Shown piece by piece: positions 23,673 to 32,811 of a stretch of 38,609 nucleotides of DNA. The translations under genes were made by a program, and so were the position numbers. The DNA is from Lachnospiraceae bacterium OM04-12BH (GTDB lineage Bacteria > Bacillota > Clostridia > Lachnospirales > Lachnospiraceae), in contig QULQ01000022.1 in the NCBI GenBank assembly GCA_003490145.1, positions 1 through 38,609 on the forward strand. The letters are read 5' to 3'. A model generated the notes under the pieces. That model was not told the origin of the DNA. It saw nothing but the letters and a program-made list of their open reading frames with translations, and made no database searches. The stretch's first letter is position 1. Every line of letters starts with the position of its first letter.

Positions 23673-24554
23673 CTACTTAAACTTTAACAGCTTCATCTGT
23701 ATGACAGTAGCAATCATAATAATTAACGATAATGTTACAGCAATAGTAGAGGCATACCCAAATCTGTATTGTTCAAATGCAAGCTCGAAAATATAATATA
23801 CTGTTACCTGTGTTGTCTTCCCTGGTCCTCCGGAGGTCATAACTCTGACCTGGTCAAATGCCTGAAACGATGCAACCAACGATGTAATTAACACAAAAAT
23901 AGTCGTTCCCTTAATAGACGGAAGTGTTATCCTGAAAAATCTCTGAATCGCATTTGCACCATCTATCTTCGCAGCTTCATAGTATTCACTTGGCACATCC
24001 TTTAATGCTGATAAAAATATGATCATATTGTAACCAAATACAATCCATATTCCTACAATTGCAACGCATACCAATGCCTGCGTACGTGACCCCAGAAAAA
24101 GCTGCCTTCCAATTCCTAATTCCTCCAATATTTTATTAATATATCCGTTTCTGGAATTAAACAAAAACGTCCATAACGTTGCGGCAACAATTGTCGAAAC
24201 TGTATTTGGCAGATATATTGCTATCCTACACATTTGTTGACGCTTATTCCCTTTGATCGAATTCACGAAAACTGCTGCTGCCAATGAAAGAATATAAACC
24301 GCCAGAACATATATAACAGCATATTTTCCGGTAACCACTAAACTATTTTTGAAGGTGGAATCCTTGATCATCCTCAGATAATTAGCAATTCCAACAAAGG
24401 TCTTAGTTCCCAGTGCATTCCAGTCATACAGACTTATATAAAACGCATATACTATTGGTATAAAAATGAAGATCAACATCAAAATCATTTCCGGTGCAAT
24501 CATCAGGTAAGAAATCAATGTTTCCCGCTTTATATGCTTTCGTTTCTTTTTCAC
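23673..24554 (-). CDS. CUT1 sugar ABC transporter permease (MalF-like)
   Basis: This 293-residue permease starts with a lysine-rich end and has six transmembrane helices and the EAA loop YYEAAKIDGANAIQRFFRITLP. The text FVGIANYLRMIKD is typical of MalF/UgpA-type CUT1 permeases. It uses a GTG start (24554) with AAGGAGG eleven bases upstream. A hairpin separates it from the binding-protein gene. No ATPase gene lies in this operon, so a shared MsmK-type ATPase elsewhere in the genome is expected. Confidence 0.92.
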   Translation of the reverse strand: MKKKRKHIKRETLISYLMIAPEMILMLIFIFIPIVYAFYISLYDWNALGTKTFVGIANYLRMIKDSTFKNSLVVTGKYAVIYVLAVYILSLAAAVFVNSIKGNKRQQMCRIAIYLPNTVSTIVAATLWTFLFNSRNGYINKILEELGIGRQLFLGSRTQALVCVAIVGIWIVFGYNMIIFLSALKDVPSEYYEAAKIDGANAIQRFFRITLPSIKGTTIFVLITSLVASFQAFDQVRVMTSGGPGKTTQVTVYYIFELAFEQYRFGYASTIAVTLSLIIMIATVIQMKLLKFK

Positions 24555-24579
24555 ATTAACTCAGGCCTCCTTTACCTTA

Positions 24580-24628
24580 CTGTTTATTTGCTGCAGGATA
24601 AGATAAATACCCTGCAGCAGGCAAACAG
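24580..24628 (-). promoter_or_regulatory. Long imperfect hairpin between binding-protein and permease genes
   Basis: Arms CTGTTT + GCTGCAGG (24580-24597) and CCTGCAGC + AAACAG (24611-24628) pair around small internal loops. No T-run follows on the minus strand, so it is more likely an mRNA-stabilising or processing hairpin than a full terminator. Its place after the binding-protein gene matches similar hairpins in the two other importer operons here. Confidence 0.6.
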
Positions 24629-24648
24629 TTTGGATTTTATCTGTCAGC

Positions 24649-26010
24649 TTAGCCGCTGAACTTTGCTCCACTCTCTTTCTGATATTGCAGCATACTTTCC
24701 TGTGCGTTATCTGCTGCCTCCTGTGCACTTGTATTATAAAGTGCATCCTGAATCATAGTAGCCACAATTTCCTTTGCTTCACCAGACAGTGCAATTTCCG
24801 GCTTTGCAGTCTGTAATACTTCTTCGGAGAATACAATCACATTTTCACTACTCTGATATACGTCCTTACCGGCTTCGATAACAGACTCTCTCATACAATA
24901 AGAGAATTTGGACTTTGTATTAAACTCTGTCAAGTGATCCTTATTAAGCCACATCCAGGAGATGAAATCCTTGGCTCCTGCTATTTTTTCTTCACCATTT
25001 TGATTATTTACCATTACATTCCATCCACCTGCGACACTGGCAGTATTCCCATTTGCTGTTGCTGCGGGTAATGGTACAACGCCATATTTCTCAGGATCTG
25101 CACGGAAAACTGACCAGCTTCCATTGATCTGCATAGCAGTTTCTCCATTTGTTAAAATAGATATATCTGAAACAGATCTTCCCGGTGTTTCATTACAATT
25201 TCCTGAATCCAGTAAATCTCTCCATAACTGAAGAGCATTTACAACCTCTTCAGAGTTCAGATTAGCCAGGCCTTCTTCTGTAAACAGGCTTCCACCCTGC
25301 ATCCAGACAAAAGGGTAAAATGTAAAGCATTGCCAGTCACCTTTGTCAACCTCAAATGTAAATCCTGCATAATCATCTGTATTTAATTTTGCCGCTGCCG
25401 TTTTAAGTTCATCCCACGTTGTTGGAGGAGTAACACCATTCTGTTCCAGAATTTCCTTATTGTAGTACAACGCCACTAAATCACCGTCCAATGGAATGCC
25501 GTAAATTACACCATCTCTTGACACGCGGTCAAACGCTGCTTCTGTGTAATCCTGTTTTATGTCATCCGTAATAATATCATCCAACGGTTCGCACACGCCG
25601 GCATCAAGATACTGGTTAATAATTGCCGGACTGCACTCAAAAATATCCGGAGCCTCATTTGTTGCAAATGCTGTCGCAAGCTTTGTCGTTGTATACTCTT
25701 CAAATGGAATAGCCAGAAATGACACATGATACTTGTCCTGAGAATTATTGTATTCTTCTATATATTTCTCTATAAATGCAATTTCATCTTCCTGTGTCCA
25801 TTGATTCCAATATACAAGTTCAACAGGAGCACTGCCTTCTTCAGCTTCTGCAGCCACATTACTGTCATTGCCTTCTTCAGCTTCTGCAGCCACATTACTG
25901 TCATTGCCTTCTTCGGGCACCTTGTTTTCTTTTCCGCATCCCAGGATCCCTATGCTCATACTCAAGAGCATGATTCCCATGATGCAGCTCGCTATTCTTT
26001 TTTTCATCAT
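24649..26010 (-). CDS. CUT1 sugar-binding lipoprotein
   Basis: This 453-residue lipoprotein has a lipobox (LGCGKE, Cys about 25) and an acidic linker made of two identical 12-residue units (EEGNDSNVAAEA). The sugar-binding domain starts at VELVYWNQWTQEDEIAF. The family text YGIPLDGDLVALYYNKEILEQ is typical of MalE/family 1 binding proteins. The ATG at 26010 is nine bases after GGGAGG; a TTG nine bases upstream is directly next to that site and unlikely. It is the first gene of the operon ending with the oxidoreductase and is transcribed divergently from the YesMN-type genes, which probably control it. Confidence 0.92.
   Translation of the reverse strand: MMKKRIASCIMGIMLLSMSIGILGCGKENKVPEEGNDSNVAAEAEEGNDSNVAAEAEEGSAPVELVYWNQWTQEDEIAFIEKYIEEYNNSQDKYHVSFLAIPFEEYTTTKLATAFATNEAPDIFECSPAIINQYLDAGVCEPLDDIITDDIKQDYTEAAFDRVSRDGVIYGIPLDGDLVALYYNKEILEQNGVTPPTTWDELKTAAAKLNTDDYAGFTFEVDKGDWQCFTFYPFVWMQGGSLFTEEGLANLNSEEVVNALQLWRDLLDSGNCNETPGRSVSDISILTNGETAMQINGSWSVFRADPEKYGVVPLPAATANGNTASVAGGWNVMVNNQNGEEKIAGAKDFISWMWLNKDHLTEFNTKSKFSYCMRESVIEAGKDVYQSSENVIVFSEEVLQTAKPEIALSGEAKEIVATMIQDALYNTSAQEAADNAQESMLQYQKESGAKFSG
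25835..25906. repeat. 36-bp perfect tandem duplication in the binding-protein linker
   Basis: Units 25835-25870 and 25871-25906 are identical, followed by a partial third start (CCTTCTTC). Each encodes 12 residues of the flexible acidic linker after the lipidated Cys. The frame is kept. It is probably a recent slippage duplication and may vary in length between strains. Confidence 0.9.
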
Positions 26011-26234
26011 ACTTTGCAACCTCCCATAATCTTTCTTTTCTCTTAGTTATCTTGCTTTATATCCCGGTACCTGGATTTGTTTTATGACTTTATTCTACTT
26101 TTCCAAATTCGGCAATAAAATACCACTTTTTTTCAAAGGTGTACTTTTTGCCATATTCTATTTTCCAGCAGAGTATTATATATTATAGGTAATAACAAAG
26201 GAACTACATTAAGCTGTATGAGGTAACACAACAG

Positions 26235-27977
26235 GTGAAAAACATAAGACTTTCTTTACAAAAACAATTATTGATCATCTTTTTATTTATTGCTCTTATT
26301 CCAATGACAATTACCGCATTACTGCTTTACCGCACTCAGACTAAAAATACGCTTAACTCTGAAATTACATCCCAGATTCAGGTATTAAAGCTGATTTCCT
26401 CCAATATCAATCAGAAGCTGATTTATTTTAATAACCTCACTGCATCCGTTTATTACAATAATGCCATTATAAACTGTCTTGAAAAGGGACAGGCTAAACA
26501 GTTGACCTTTTACGAAAAAAAGGAAATCCAGCCTTCCATTAATTCATTAATGAGAACAGATGATATGATTTTATCTCTGTCTCTTATGACAATGTCTGGT
26601 GACACTTTATATTGGAATGATGGCTACAGTAACGTTATGCACATAAACTCTCTTGATCCTGAATTTCTTCAAAAAATATACGCCGGGAATGGAACAGGTA
26701 TCTTATCTAATCCTATTACCCGTACCAATAAGCGTAAATATCCTTCTTCCAATACCTCTATATACTATGGACGGCTTCTTCGCAGTCCCACAAATTATTT
26801 TCGTCCGATCGGAATATTGCTGGTTGAGATTGATATAGATTCTTTTGAAGATACAATTATAACTTCAAATTTTAACTCAGATTCCTCTTTTCTTCTGACC
26901 ACCGAGAATAATACGTTAATATGGGGATATCAGGAGGAGAATTTAGGTTATCATATCGGGGATGTTATACCTGCAGAAATATTAGGTGCATCTCCATATT
27001 CTATTATCAATAATAATGGAAACAGCTATTACTGCTTTAATACCAGGATCAATTCCATGGAATATAATTGTTATTCTTTCCTTCCATTTTCGATTATTGA
27101 AAGCAAAACACGTTTTATCAGAACTTTACTTTTACTGATATGGATAGTATCTTTTGCATGCTTAAGCCTGACTTATTTCATGCTCACCAGGCAGTTTATT
27201 GTACCAATACGCCGACTTTCCATTATTATGCAGGAGCAGGACTACTTACATTACTTCCCTTCCCCCGACTATCCCGTTCATGATGAAATCGGCAATCTGT
27301 ACAACTCATTTCAATCTATGAGCCAGCGTACTTTAGATTTGATCGAACAATTACAGGAGTACTCAAAAAAAGAGGCAAAACAACAGCTTGCTTTACTTCA
27401 TGCACAGTTAAATCCTCATTTTTTATACAACACTTTAGATTCTATCAGCTGGATGTCCTTAAATGGAAATGTAGATAAAATACCCTATATTATAAATGCA
27501 CTGTCAAATATCCTTCGGTATAGTATTATAAAAGAAAACGATTTTGTCACTGTAAATGATGAACTATCCTGGCTGAAAAATTATATGTATATCCAGGAAA
27601 TCCGATTTCAAAATTCCTTTACGATACATTACCACATTAAGCCTGATATGCTCACTTACAAAATACCTCGTTTTATCCTGCAGCCATTTATAGAAAATTC
27701 ATTACTGCATGGCTTTTCTGAAATACATCAGGGCGGTATTATAATTCTTAGCATTTTTTTAAAGGATAACTCTGTTTTTATAACAATAGAAGATAATGGA
27801 AAGGGCATGTCAGAGCTTGTCATACATTCTATACTGCATGGCAAAAGTGACGGTATCGGTATCGCAAACTCAAATGCTTATATAAAACAACGCTTCGGAA
27901 AATCATATGGAATACAGATCATATCACATATTATGAAAGGTACCAAAATAATTATCACTCTCCCTGTTCAGAAATGA
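26235..27977 (+). CDS. Sensor histidine kinase, YesM-like
   Basis: This 580-residue membrane kinase has two transmembrane helices (about 12-32 and 296-316) around an extracytoplasmic sensor region, then HAMP (about 320-370). A His_kinase domain follows with phospho-acceptor H395 in HAQLNPHFLYNTLDS, then HATPase_c with FIENSLLHGF and DNGKGM. The start is GTG at 26235, with GAGGTAA eight bases upstream. It is followed after nine bases by its response regulator. It is divergent to the CUT1-GH172 operon, so it probably senses the same sugar. The coding sequence is clearly more AT-rich than the Tad genes. Confidence 0.93.
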   Translation: MKNIRLSLQKQLLIIFLFIALIPMTITALLLYRTQTKNTLNSEITSQIQVLKLISSNINQKLIYFNNLTASVYYNNAIINCLEKGQAKQLTFYEKKEIQPSINSLMRTDDMILSLSLMTMSGDTLYWNDGYSNVMHINSLDPEFLQKIYAGNGTGILSNPITRTNKRKYPSSNTSIYYGRLLRSPTNYFRPIGILLVEIDIDSFEDTIITSNFNSDSSFLLTTENNTLIWGYQEENLGYHIGDVIPAEILGASPYSIINNNGNSYYCFNTRINSMEYNCYSFLPFSIIESKTRFIRTLLLLIWIVSFACLSLTYFMLTRQFIVPIRRLSIIMQEQDYLHYFPSPDYPVHDEIGNLYNSFQSMSQRTLDLIEQLQEYSKKEAKQQLALLHAQLNPHFLYNTLDSISWMSLNGNVDKIPYIINALSNILRYSIIKENDFVTVNDELSWLKNYMYIQEIRFQNSFTIHYHIKPDMLTYKIPRFILQPFIENSLLHGFSEIHQGGIIILSIFLKDNSVFITIEDNGKGMSELVIHSILHGKSDGIGIANSNAYIKQRFGKSYGIQIISHIMKGTKIIITLPVQK

Positions 27978-27986
27978 GGAAAGCTT

Positions 27987-29513
27987 ATGAATCGTGTAGT
28001 TATCATTGATGACGAAATACAAAGCCGTAATGGAATCGCTGAAATCTTCAGAAATCATTCTCCCCAATGGGAAATAGGTGGTCTGTTCGAAGATGGGAGT
28101 CAGGCACTGGAATACCTCCTTCAGCATCCTGAAATTAACCTGATTGTTACTGATATACGTATGCCCAAATTTGATGGTCTGGAGCTGATCAGCAGAATCC
28201 GCCAATACAACAAATTAATTCCAATCATTATTATCAGCGGATATTCAGAATTCTCTTATGCCAAAAAGGCAGTTGATTACCAGGTATTCCGTTATATTGT
28301 AAAGCCCATTCTTCCATCTGAATTTGATGCCGTGATTACAAGTGTGGAAAACTTTTTCCGATTAGAGGATGATCCTTTTAATGAATATAATCTTACTTCA
28401 TCAGAATTTGATCAATTTTTGGATCTTCTGTTTTCTGAGTCAGTTTCTTTAAATAAAAGTCAGACAATCCATATACTGGAAAAACAGTGTGGCTTCTCAT
28501 TTCAAGGTGCCTGGTTCTTATTAATAGCCGGAAATCATGAATTTAATAATCAGATTGATAGTTATAGAACCTTGATACAAAATTTTGCTTCTGAAATATC
28601 GCCGGAACACCATGTATTCTTATTCCACGAGAAAATATACTGTATAATCTTACAGAAAACGAATATCGATTATGATGCTTTCAAAAGATATATGCAAAAA
28701 TTTATCTGGAAATTCAGTTCAGATTTATTTGTCCATACCGGAATATATCACAGTTGCAATAATGATACGTTAAAGAATGCATTTTTCAGCGCGCTTTCCA
28801 CTCTGACACAGTTTTTCTACTCAAAGACTTCTGTGCATATATATCAGGATCAAAAGCTTTGTGATTTTCCGTACTCTGTTTACAAAAATCTGCAATTACA
28901 GCTCACAAACGGTAATTTGTTAAACATAAGAGATGAAATCTATTCCTTTATGGATTACATCAGAGTCAAACAGCCATCCTATTACGAATTACATTCCTGG
29001 ATAAATAAAATTACTCATATAATCATCCAGTACTGTAACGACAAGAAAGTACCTTCCTCGTACTATATTGATTATACAGAAAACCTTCAATTTCTTTATA
29101 ATTTTTATTGTCTCGAAGATATTGAAAATACACTCTTAGCTATGATTGATAATATTTTTGAAAAAATAGCCGAACAGACAAACAGCACAAATACTTTTCT
29201 TGTTGAACAAGTACAGAACTATCTTTCTGATCATATAAGTGAAAACCTGACACTTTCAGATCTAGGTGATGTTTTTGGTATAAACTATTCGTCTCTCAGC
29301 AATATTTTCAGTTCTACAACCGGTCAGACCATTATTGAATATTTAACATTTATACGAATGCAGCGCGCAAAAGAATTGCTTATCAATACCAACAAAAAAA
29401 TATATGAGATCTGTTCTGACATTGGATACTCAGAACCCAAATATTTTATTAAGCGCTTCCATCAGATCGTTGGTGTTACACCAAAGGAATACCGGAAAAT
29501 CTATACGAAATAA
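27987..29513 (+). CDS. Response regulator, receiver plus AraC-type HTH (YesN-like)
   Basis: This 508-residue regulator has a receiver domain (about 1-120) with D8/D9, phospho-acceptor D56 in LIVTDIRMP and K106 in YIVKP. A middle region of about 270 residues has no recognised domain, and a C-terminal AraC double helix-turn-helix follows (about 405-505, ending GVTPKEYRKIY). This long YesN layout is common for carbohydrate regulators. The ATG at 27987 has GAGGAAAGC upstream. It ends at a strong terminator and likely activates the divergent importer-GH172 operon and perhaps the GH127 gene. Confidence 0.93.
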   Translation: MNRVVIIDDEIQSRNGIAEIFRNHSPQWEIGGLFEDGSQALEYLLQHPEINLIVTDIRMPKFDGLELISRIRQYNKLIPIIIISGYSEFSYAKKAVDYQVFRYIVKPILPSEFDAVITSVENFFRLEDDPFNEYNLTSSEFDQFLDLLFSESVSLNKSQTIHILEKQCGFSFQGAWFLLIAGNHEFNNQIDSYRTLIQNFASEISPEHHVFLFHEKIYCIILQKTNIDYDAFKRYMQKFIWKFSSDLFVHTGIYHSCNNDTLKNAFFSALSTLTQFFYSKTSVHIYQDQKLCDFPYSVYKNLQLQLTNGNLLNIRDEIYSFMDYIRVKQPSYYELHSWINKITHIIIQYCNDKKVPSSYYIDYTENLQFLYNFYCLEDIENTLLAMIDNIFEKIAEQTNSTNTFLVEQVQNYLSDHISENLTLSDLGDVFGINYSSLSNIFSSTTGQTIIEYLTFIRMQRAKELLINTNKKIYEICSDIGYSEPKYFIKRFHQIVGVTPKEYRKIYTK

Positions 29514-29517
29514 TTCA

Positions 29518-29560
29518 AGGGATATTATTTTCTCAAATGAAAATAATATCCCTTTTTCTG
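29518..29560 (+). terminator. Strong intrinsic terminator between convergent genes
   Basis: AGGGATATTATTTTC (29518-29532) and GAAAATAATATCCCT (29539-29553) form a perfect 15-bp stem with a six-base loop. It is followed by TTTTCTG on the plus strand. It ends the response-regulator transcript and may also block read-through from the GH127 gene on the minus strand. Confidence 0.88.
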
Positions 29561-29579
29561 TATCAATTAAATTATTCTG

Positions 29580-31508
29580 TCAGCTGATGGGAATCCATAC
29601 CCTCATCTGGTTCAATCCGCGATTACCCCAACTATAATATGGCACCAAGGTAATCTGACATTCTTTTGTTACCGGTGCATCATAGCTATAAAGGTCATCA
29701 CTGACGACTTTCCGATAGCCTTCTGCATACAATTCCTGAATACCGCATAATTTATCCGGCATATATTCGCTAAGCGTTATTTTTCCGTCTTTTTTCAGGC
29801 TTAGCGATAGTACGTCATTTTCGTTATCCACACCCTCAGCACAATAAACAAGCGGTCCCCTCTGCAGTGCTGCTTTCCCTGTATTAGCTGCCACCCGGCT
29901 GCTTGTATATACTCTTTTCACTTCCATATCCAGCTCTATTGTTATGATATCTTCTGCCCGGTATTCTCCAGATATATATGCATAGCCCGCTTTCATTTCA
30001 TACTCTGCAGGCTTTCCGTTCAAAAGAATTTTCGTGTTCCCGCTCCATGCCGGAATACGAATTGCTAAAGGTACGTACATAGTTTCCTTTACCGGTGCAA
30101 ATTTATAGCTAACAACATGATTGTACGGGTAGGCTGTCTCTAAGATTATTTTACCACCAAAATTCTCTGTTAAATCTAATGTACCATCAATATATAAATT
30201 AGAAAACAACGTATCCTGGGTCAAATGCCATGCATATTCAGAAACAGAGGATAACATTCTTGCCACATTAGGCGGACAGCATGCACAGGCAAACCATTTG
30301 GGTCTTACAGGAAGAGCATGCTTGTGGGTCTTTGCTTCCCCTGAAATACCGGGTAAGGTCTCCAATGGATTGACATAGAAAAACCTGGTTCCATCTAACT
30401 GCATTCCTGCCAGCACACCATTATATAATGCCCGCTCCATTATATCAGCATATTTTCGATTTCTTTCCAGATAGAGCATTTTATTGGCAAAGAAAATCAA
30501 ACCGATTGCGGCACAGGTTTCCGCATAAGCTGTATCGTTTGGCAGATGATAGTCTTCTGTAAAAGCTTCACCTTCATAAGCAGAACCGATACCACCTGTT
30601 ACATACATTCTGCACTGGGTAATATTGTTCCAGAGAGTCTTGCAGGCCTCTGTCAATGTTGTATCGCCATTTTCCATTGCTGCGTCTGCCATTCCGGTAT
30701 ATAAATATACCGCTCTTACTGCATGCCCGGTAGCTTTCTTCTGTTCCCTGACCGGAGCATTACACTGCATGCATTCTTTGTCCTCCGGATCAGCACCCCA
30801 TACTGTCCATTTTCTTCTTTCCTTTTCTTTGCAGAAATAATCACTGTCTACACCTCTCACGTTAATAAAATGAAGTGCTAATTCCTTATATTTCTCTTTC
30901 TTAGTGCAGCGATACATGCGTAATAATGCCAGCTCTATCTCCGGATGTCCCGGATATCCTTCTGCTCCATCTTCAATAAAACGTTTGTAAATATGGTCTG
31001 CCATACCACACATAATATCTAACAATTTAACCTTACCGGTACACTCAGCGTATGCAACGGCAGCTTCCATCATATGTCCTGCGCAATATAATTCATGTGC
31101 TTCCTGCAAATTGGTCCATCTTTTCTCCGGAGCCTTTACGGTAAAGTAAGTGTTCAGATATCCGTCTTCCTGCTGTGCCTCGCCAATCAGATCGATAATT
31201 TCATCACAGCGTCTTTCCAGTTCAGCATCCGGATACTGTGTCAAAGAGTAGGCCACGCCCTCTAACCATTTTGCTACGTCACTGTCCTGAAATACCATAC
31301 CATAAAACTCACCATCACACTTTCCGGTCTTCAGCTTCTCTGCAGCCATACGGAAATTCTCAATACAGTGACTTTTGTCCGCACCTTCAATCTGGTCATT
31401 AAGTGCCTTCTCCTGATAAGGAAGCACTACATCTTTGACCAGCTTTTCATATCTGCCAAAAAAACCATCATTTACCTTAAACTTCTTTACTAATTGCAAA
31501 TCACCCAT
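29580..31508 (-). CDS. GH127 family beta-L-arabinofuranosidase-type glycosidase
   Basis: This 642-residue protein (former DUF1680) has the expected (alpha/alpha)6 barrel plus beta-sandwich layout. The zinc-thiolate site is visible: E330 and C332 in YAETCA, and C410/C411 in ACACCPPN, equivalent to the Glu, Cys, nucleophile Cys and Cys of characterised GH127 enzymes. Other signatures are DGYLNTYF (115-122) and HELYCAGHMMEAA (138-150). It lacks a signal peptide and should act on imported sugar. The ATG at 31508 has GGAGGG six bases upstream. GH127 members act on beta-L-arabinofuranosides and some related furanosides, so the substrate remains open. Confidence 0.93.
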   Translation of the reverse strand: MGDLQLVKKFKVNDGFFGRYEKLVKDVVLPYQEKALNDQIEGADKSHCIENFRMAAEKLKTGKCDGEFYGMVFQDSDVAKWLEGVAYSLTQYPDAELERRCDEIIDLIGEAQQEDGYLNTYFTVKAPEKRWTNLQEAHELYCAGHMMEAAVAYAECTGKVKLLDIMCGMADHIYKRFIEDGAEGYPGHPEIELALLRMYRCTKKEKYKELALHFINVRGVDSDYFCKEKERRKWTVWGADPEDKECMQCNAPVREQKKATGHAVRAVYLYTGMADAAMENGDTTLTEACKTLWNNITQCRMYVTGGIGSAYEGEAFTEDYHLPNDTAYAETCAAIGLIFFANKMLYLERNRKYADIMERALYNGVLAGMQLDGTRFFYVNPLETLPGISGEAKTHKHALPVRPKWFACACCPPNVARMLSSVSEYAWHLTQDTLFSNLYIDGTLDLTENFGGKIILETAYPYNHVVSYKFAPVKETMYVPLAIRIPAWSGNTKILLNGKPAEYEMKAGYAYISGEYRAEDIITIELDMEVKRVYTSSRVAANTGKAALQRGPLVYCAEGVDNENDVLSLSLKKDGKITLSEYMPDKLCGIQELYAEGYRKVVSDDLYSYDAPVTKECQITLVPYYSWGNRGLNQMRVWIPIS

Positions 31509-31540
31509 TACATACCCTCCATCTGATTCATGTTTCTTTC

Positions 31541-31560
31541 AGCAGGCGGCTCTGCCTGCT
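31541..31560 (-). other. GC-rich hairpin in the GH127 mRNA leader
   Basis: AGCAGGC (31541-31547) pairs perfectly with GCCTGCT (31554-31560) around a six-base loop. It lies 32 bases before the GH127 start codon, with no T-run after it. It may stabilise the transcript 5' end. Confidence 0.5.
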
Positions 31561-31567
31561 TCCTATA

Positions 31568-31595
31568 TTATGTATAATAATCCTCTATTACATAA
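31568..31595. promoter_or_regulatory. Palindrome upstream of GH127, candidate operator
   Basis: TTATGTA (31568-31574) and TACATAA (31589-31595) are inverted repeats with a 14-base centre, in the AT-rich region where the GH127 promoter must lie. AraC-family or YesN-type regulators encoded nearby are candidate ligands. The promoter boxes themselves could not be assigned with confidence. Confidence 0.3.
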
Positions 31596-31687
31596 TTTAA
31601 AATGGAATAAAATCTTTATAATTTGTACTTTTTTCCGATTTTACCATAACATGCCTCAAATTACGGGAGCTTTTCCGACCTGCTTTC

Positions 31688-32545
31688 CTAGATACCGGGT
31701 ATATATGTTTTCCGATATTCACCGGGTGGGCATCCTTTCTTTCTATGAAATATTTTGCTAAAGTAAAACACGTCCGAAAATCCTGTCAATTGCGCAATTT
31801 CTGTAATGGATTTATTGGTTTCCTTCAGCAGCTGTTCTGCTTTTCGTAATCTTAGTGTACACTGATATTCCTTAATGGTTTGTCCGGTCACTTCCTTAAA
31901 CAGGGTTCCTGCATATTTATAGGACAAGCCACAGGCTTCCTGAATCTGTGCAGAGGTAAATCCATCTATATAATGCTGTCTCACATAATTCTGTATCTGC
32001 TCCGCATAACCGTTACTCACCTTATCATCCTGTGCATTCTGTGCACATTCCAGGAAAATCTGCCACAGACGGATGGACGTCTGGGGAATATTCCCATGAA
32101 TATGAGCTTCTATCATTTTCTCAAAGTTTCTCTTTATTTGTGTCTTCTCTTCACAATTTATTAATTTGGGGAGAGTAATGAAATACCGATCCTTCTCAGA
32201 AGGCTTAAGGCTTATCCTTTCATCATAATAAATCCCTCTTGGAAGCTCCTCCATACAGGATGAGGGAGCATCACAATAAAAATGCGCATAATACCAGGAT
32301 GATCCTATTTCAAATGATCTATTCCCCCAATGATGAATACCACTTTTCAGGAAAAAAACCTGATCCGGCATAATTCTATAAGGAATCCCGTCCTCTATAA
32401 TCTCCATGCTTCCCTGTAATAAATAAATTGCCACATGAAATGGCGCTGTCCGATCCGCATGGATCATCGGTGCCAACGTCACACTATAATCTGCTTCACT
32501 TACAAAAGGCATAGCTGTACAGGGTATCTTCAATAAATGCTCCAT
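31688..32545 (-). CDS. AraC family transcriptional regulator
   Basis: This regulator of about 285 residues has an N-terminal cupin-like sensing domain (about 1-160; the text AIYLLQGSMEIIEDGIPYRIMPDQVFF gives the beta-barrel) and a C-terminal double helix-turn-helix (about 190-285), including GFSDVFYFSKIFHRKKGCPPGEYRKTY. Such proteins usually sense a sugar and activate neighbouring genes; the GH127 gene directly downstream is the likely target. AGGTGAGG is eight bases before the ATG at 32545; the ATG at 32551 is only two bases from it. Confidence 0.9.
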   Translation of the reverse strand: MEHLLKIPCTAMPFVSEADYSVTLAPMIHADRTAPFHVAIYLLQGSMEIIEDGIPYRIMPDQVFFLKSGIHHWGNRSFEIGSSWYYAHFYCDAPSSCMEELPRGIYYDERISLKPSEKDRYFITLPKLINCEEKTQIKRNFEKMIEAHIHGNIPQTSIRLWQIFLECAQNAQDDKVSNGYAEQIQNYVRQHYIDGFTSAQIQEACGLSYKYAGTLFKEVTGQTIKEYQCTLRLRKAEQLLKETNKSITEIAQLTGFSDVFYFSKIFHRKKGCPPGEYRKTYIPGI

Positions 32546-32648
32546 CTTCATATCCTCACCTGCATTTTATCCATAAATGTATTTTTGCGTATTCACAAAG
32601 GATTTGCAAGACCTTTTATAAATATTCAAAACGCTAGGCATTTACCAG

Positions 32649-32680
32649 AAAAAAATACCGCTGTATGAAACAGCGGTATT
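32649..32680 (-). terminator. Intrinsic terminator after the second CUT1 operon
   Basis: AATACCGCTGT (32654-32664) pairs with ACAGCGGTATT (32670-32680), a perfect 11-bp stem with loop ATGAA. On the minus strand it runs directly into TTTTT. This copy has the full T-tail that copy 1 at 20326 lacks. It lies between the second importer operon and the AraC gene. Confidence 0.82.
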
Positions 32681-32746
32681 CGAAAACTTCTGATAAATAC
32701 TGGCGATTCTGGTGTTGTAATTTTTACTAAACAGCCTTCTTATCTG
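32654..32746 (-). repeat. 93-bp direct repeat, copy 2
   Basis: This copy is the same length and orientation as 20327-20419 and differs at two positions. On the minus strand it begins immediately after a truncated fructokinase-like fragment and ends in the terminator. The spacing of the two copies is 12,327 bp. They bound the AraC-GH127-TCS-importer-GH172 block exactly, with no gene of that block outside. Confidence 0.9.
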
Positions 32747-32811
32747 CTTCCAGCGCAGACCATCTTGGTTCCGCCTGCCTCCAGTCCACAATTCGCATAA
32801 TATCTCCTCAT
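32747..32811 (-). pseudogene. 5' remnant of a ROK-type fructokinase gene
   Basis: On the minus strand, 12 bases after the MalG stop codon, the frame starting at ATG 32811 contains GLEAGGTKMVCA. That is the N-terminal phosphate-binding signature of ROK fructokinases (typically xGxIEAGGTKFVCAVG). The frame ends at a stop inside the 93-bp repeat. A good ribosome site (GAGGAG, five bases before ATG 32798) drives a different frame, so a one-base change near the start is likely as well. Only about 20 codons remain; the other ~270 are missing. This is a decayed gene start, not a functional protein. Confidence 0.65.

Noticed and set aside
26110..26160. Repeated ACTTTTT in the divergent region as an operator of the second YesN-type regulator
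   Set aside because: The match covers only about seven low-complexity bases in an AT-rich region, so it could not be told from chance. Promoter boxes for either direction here were also not convincing.
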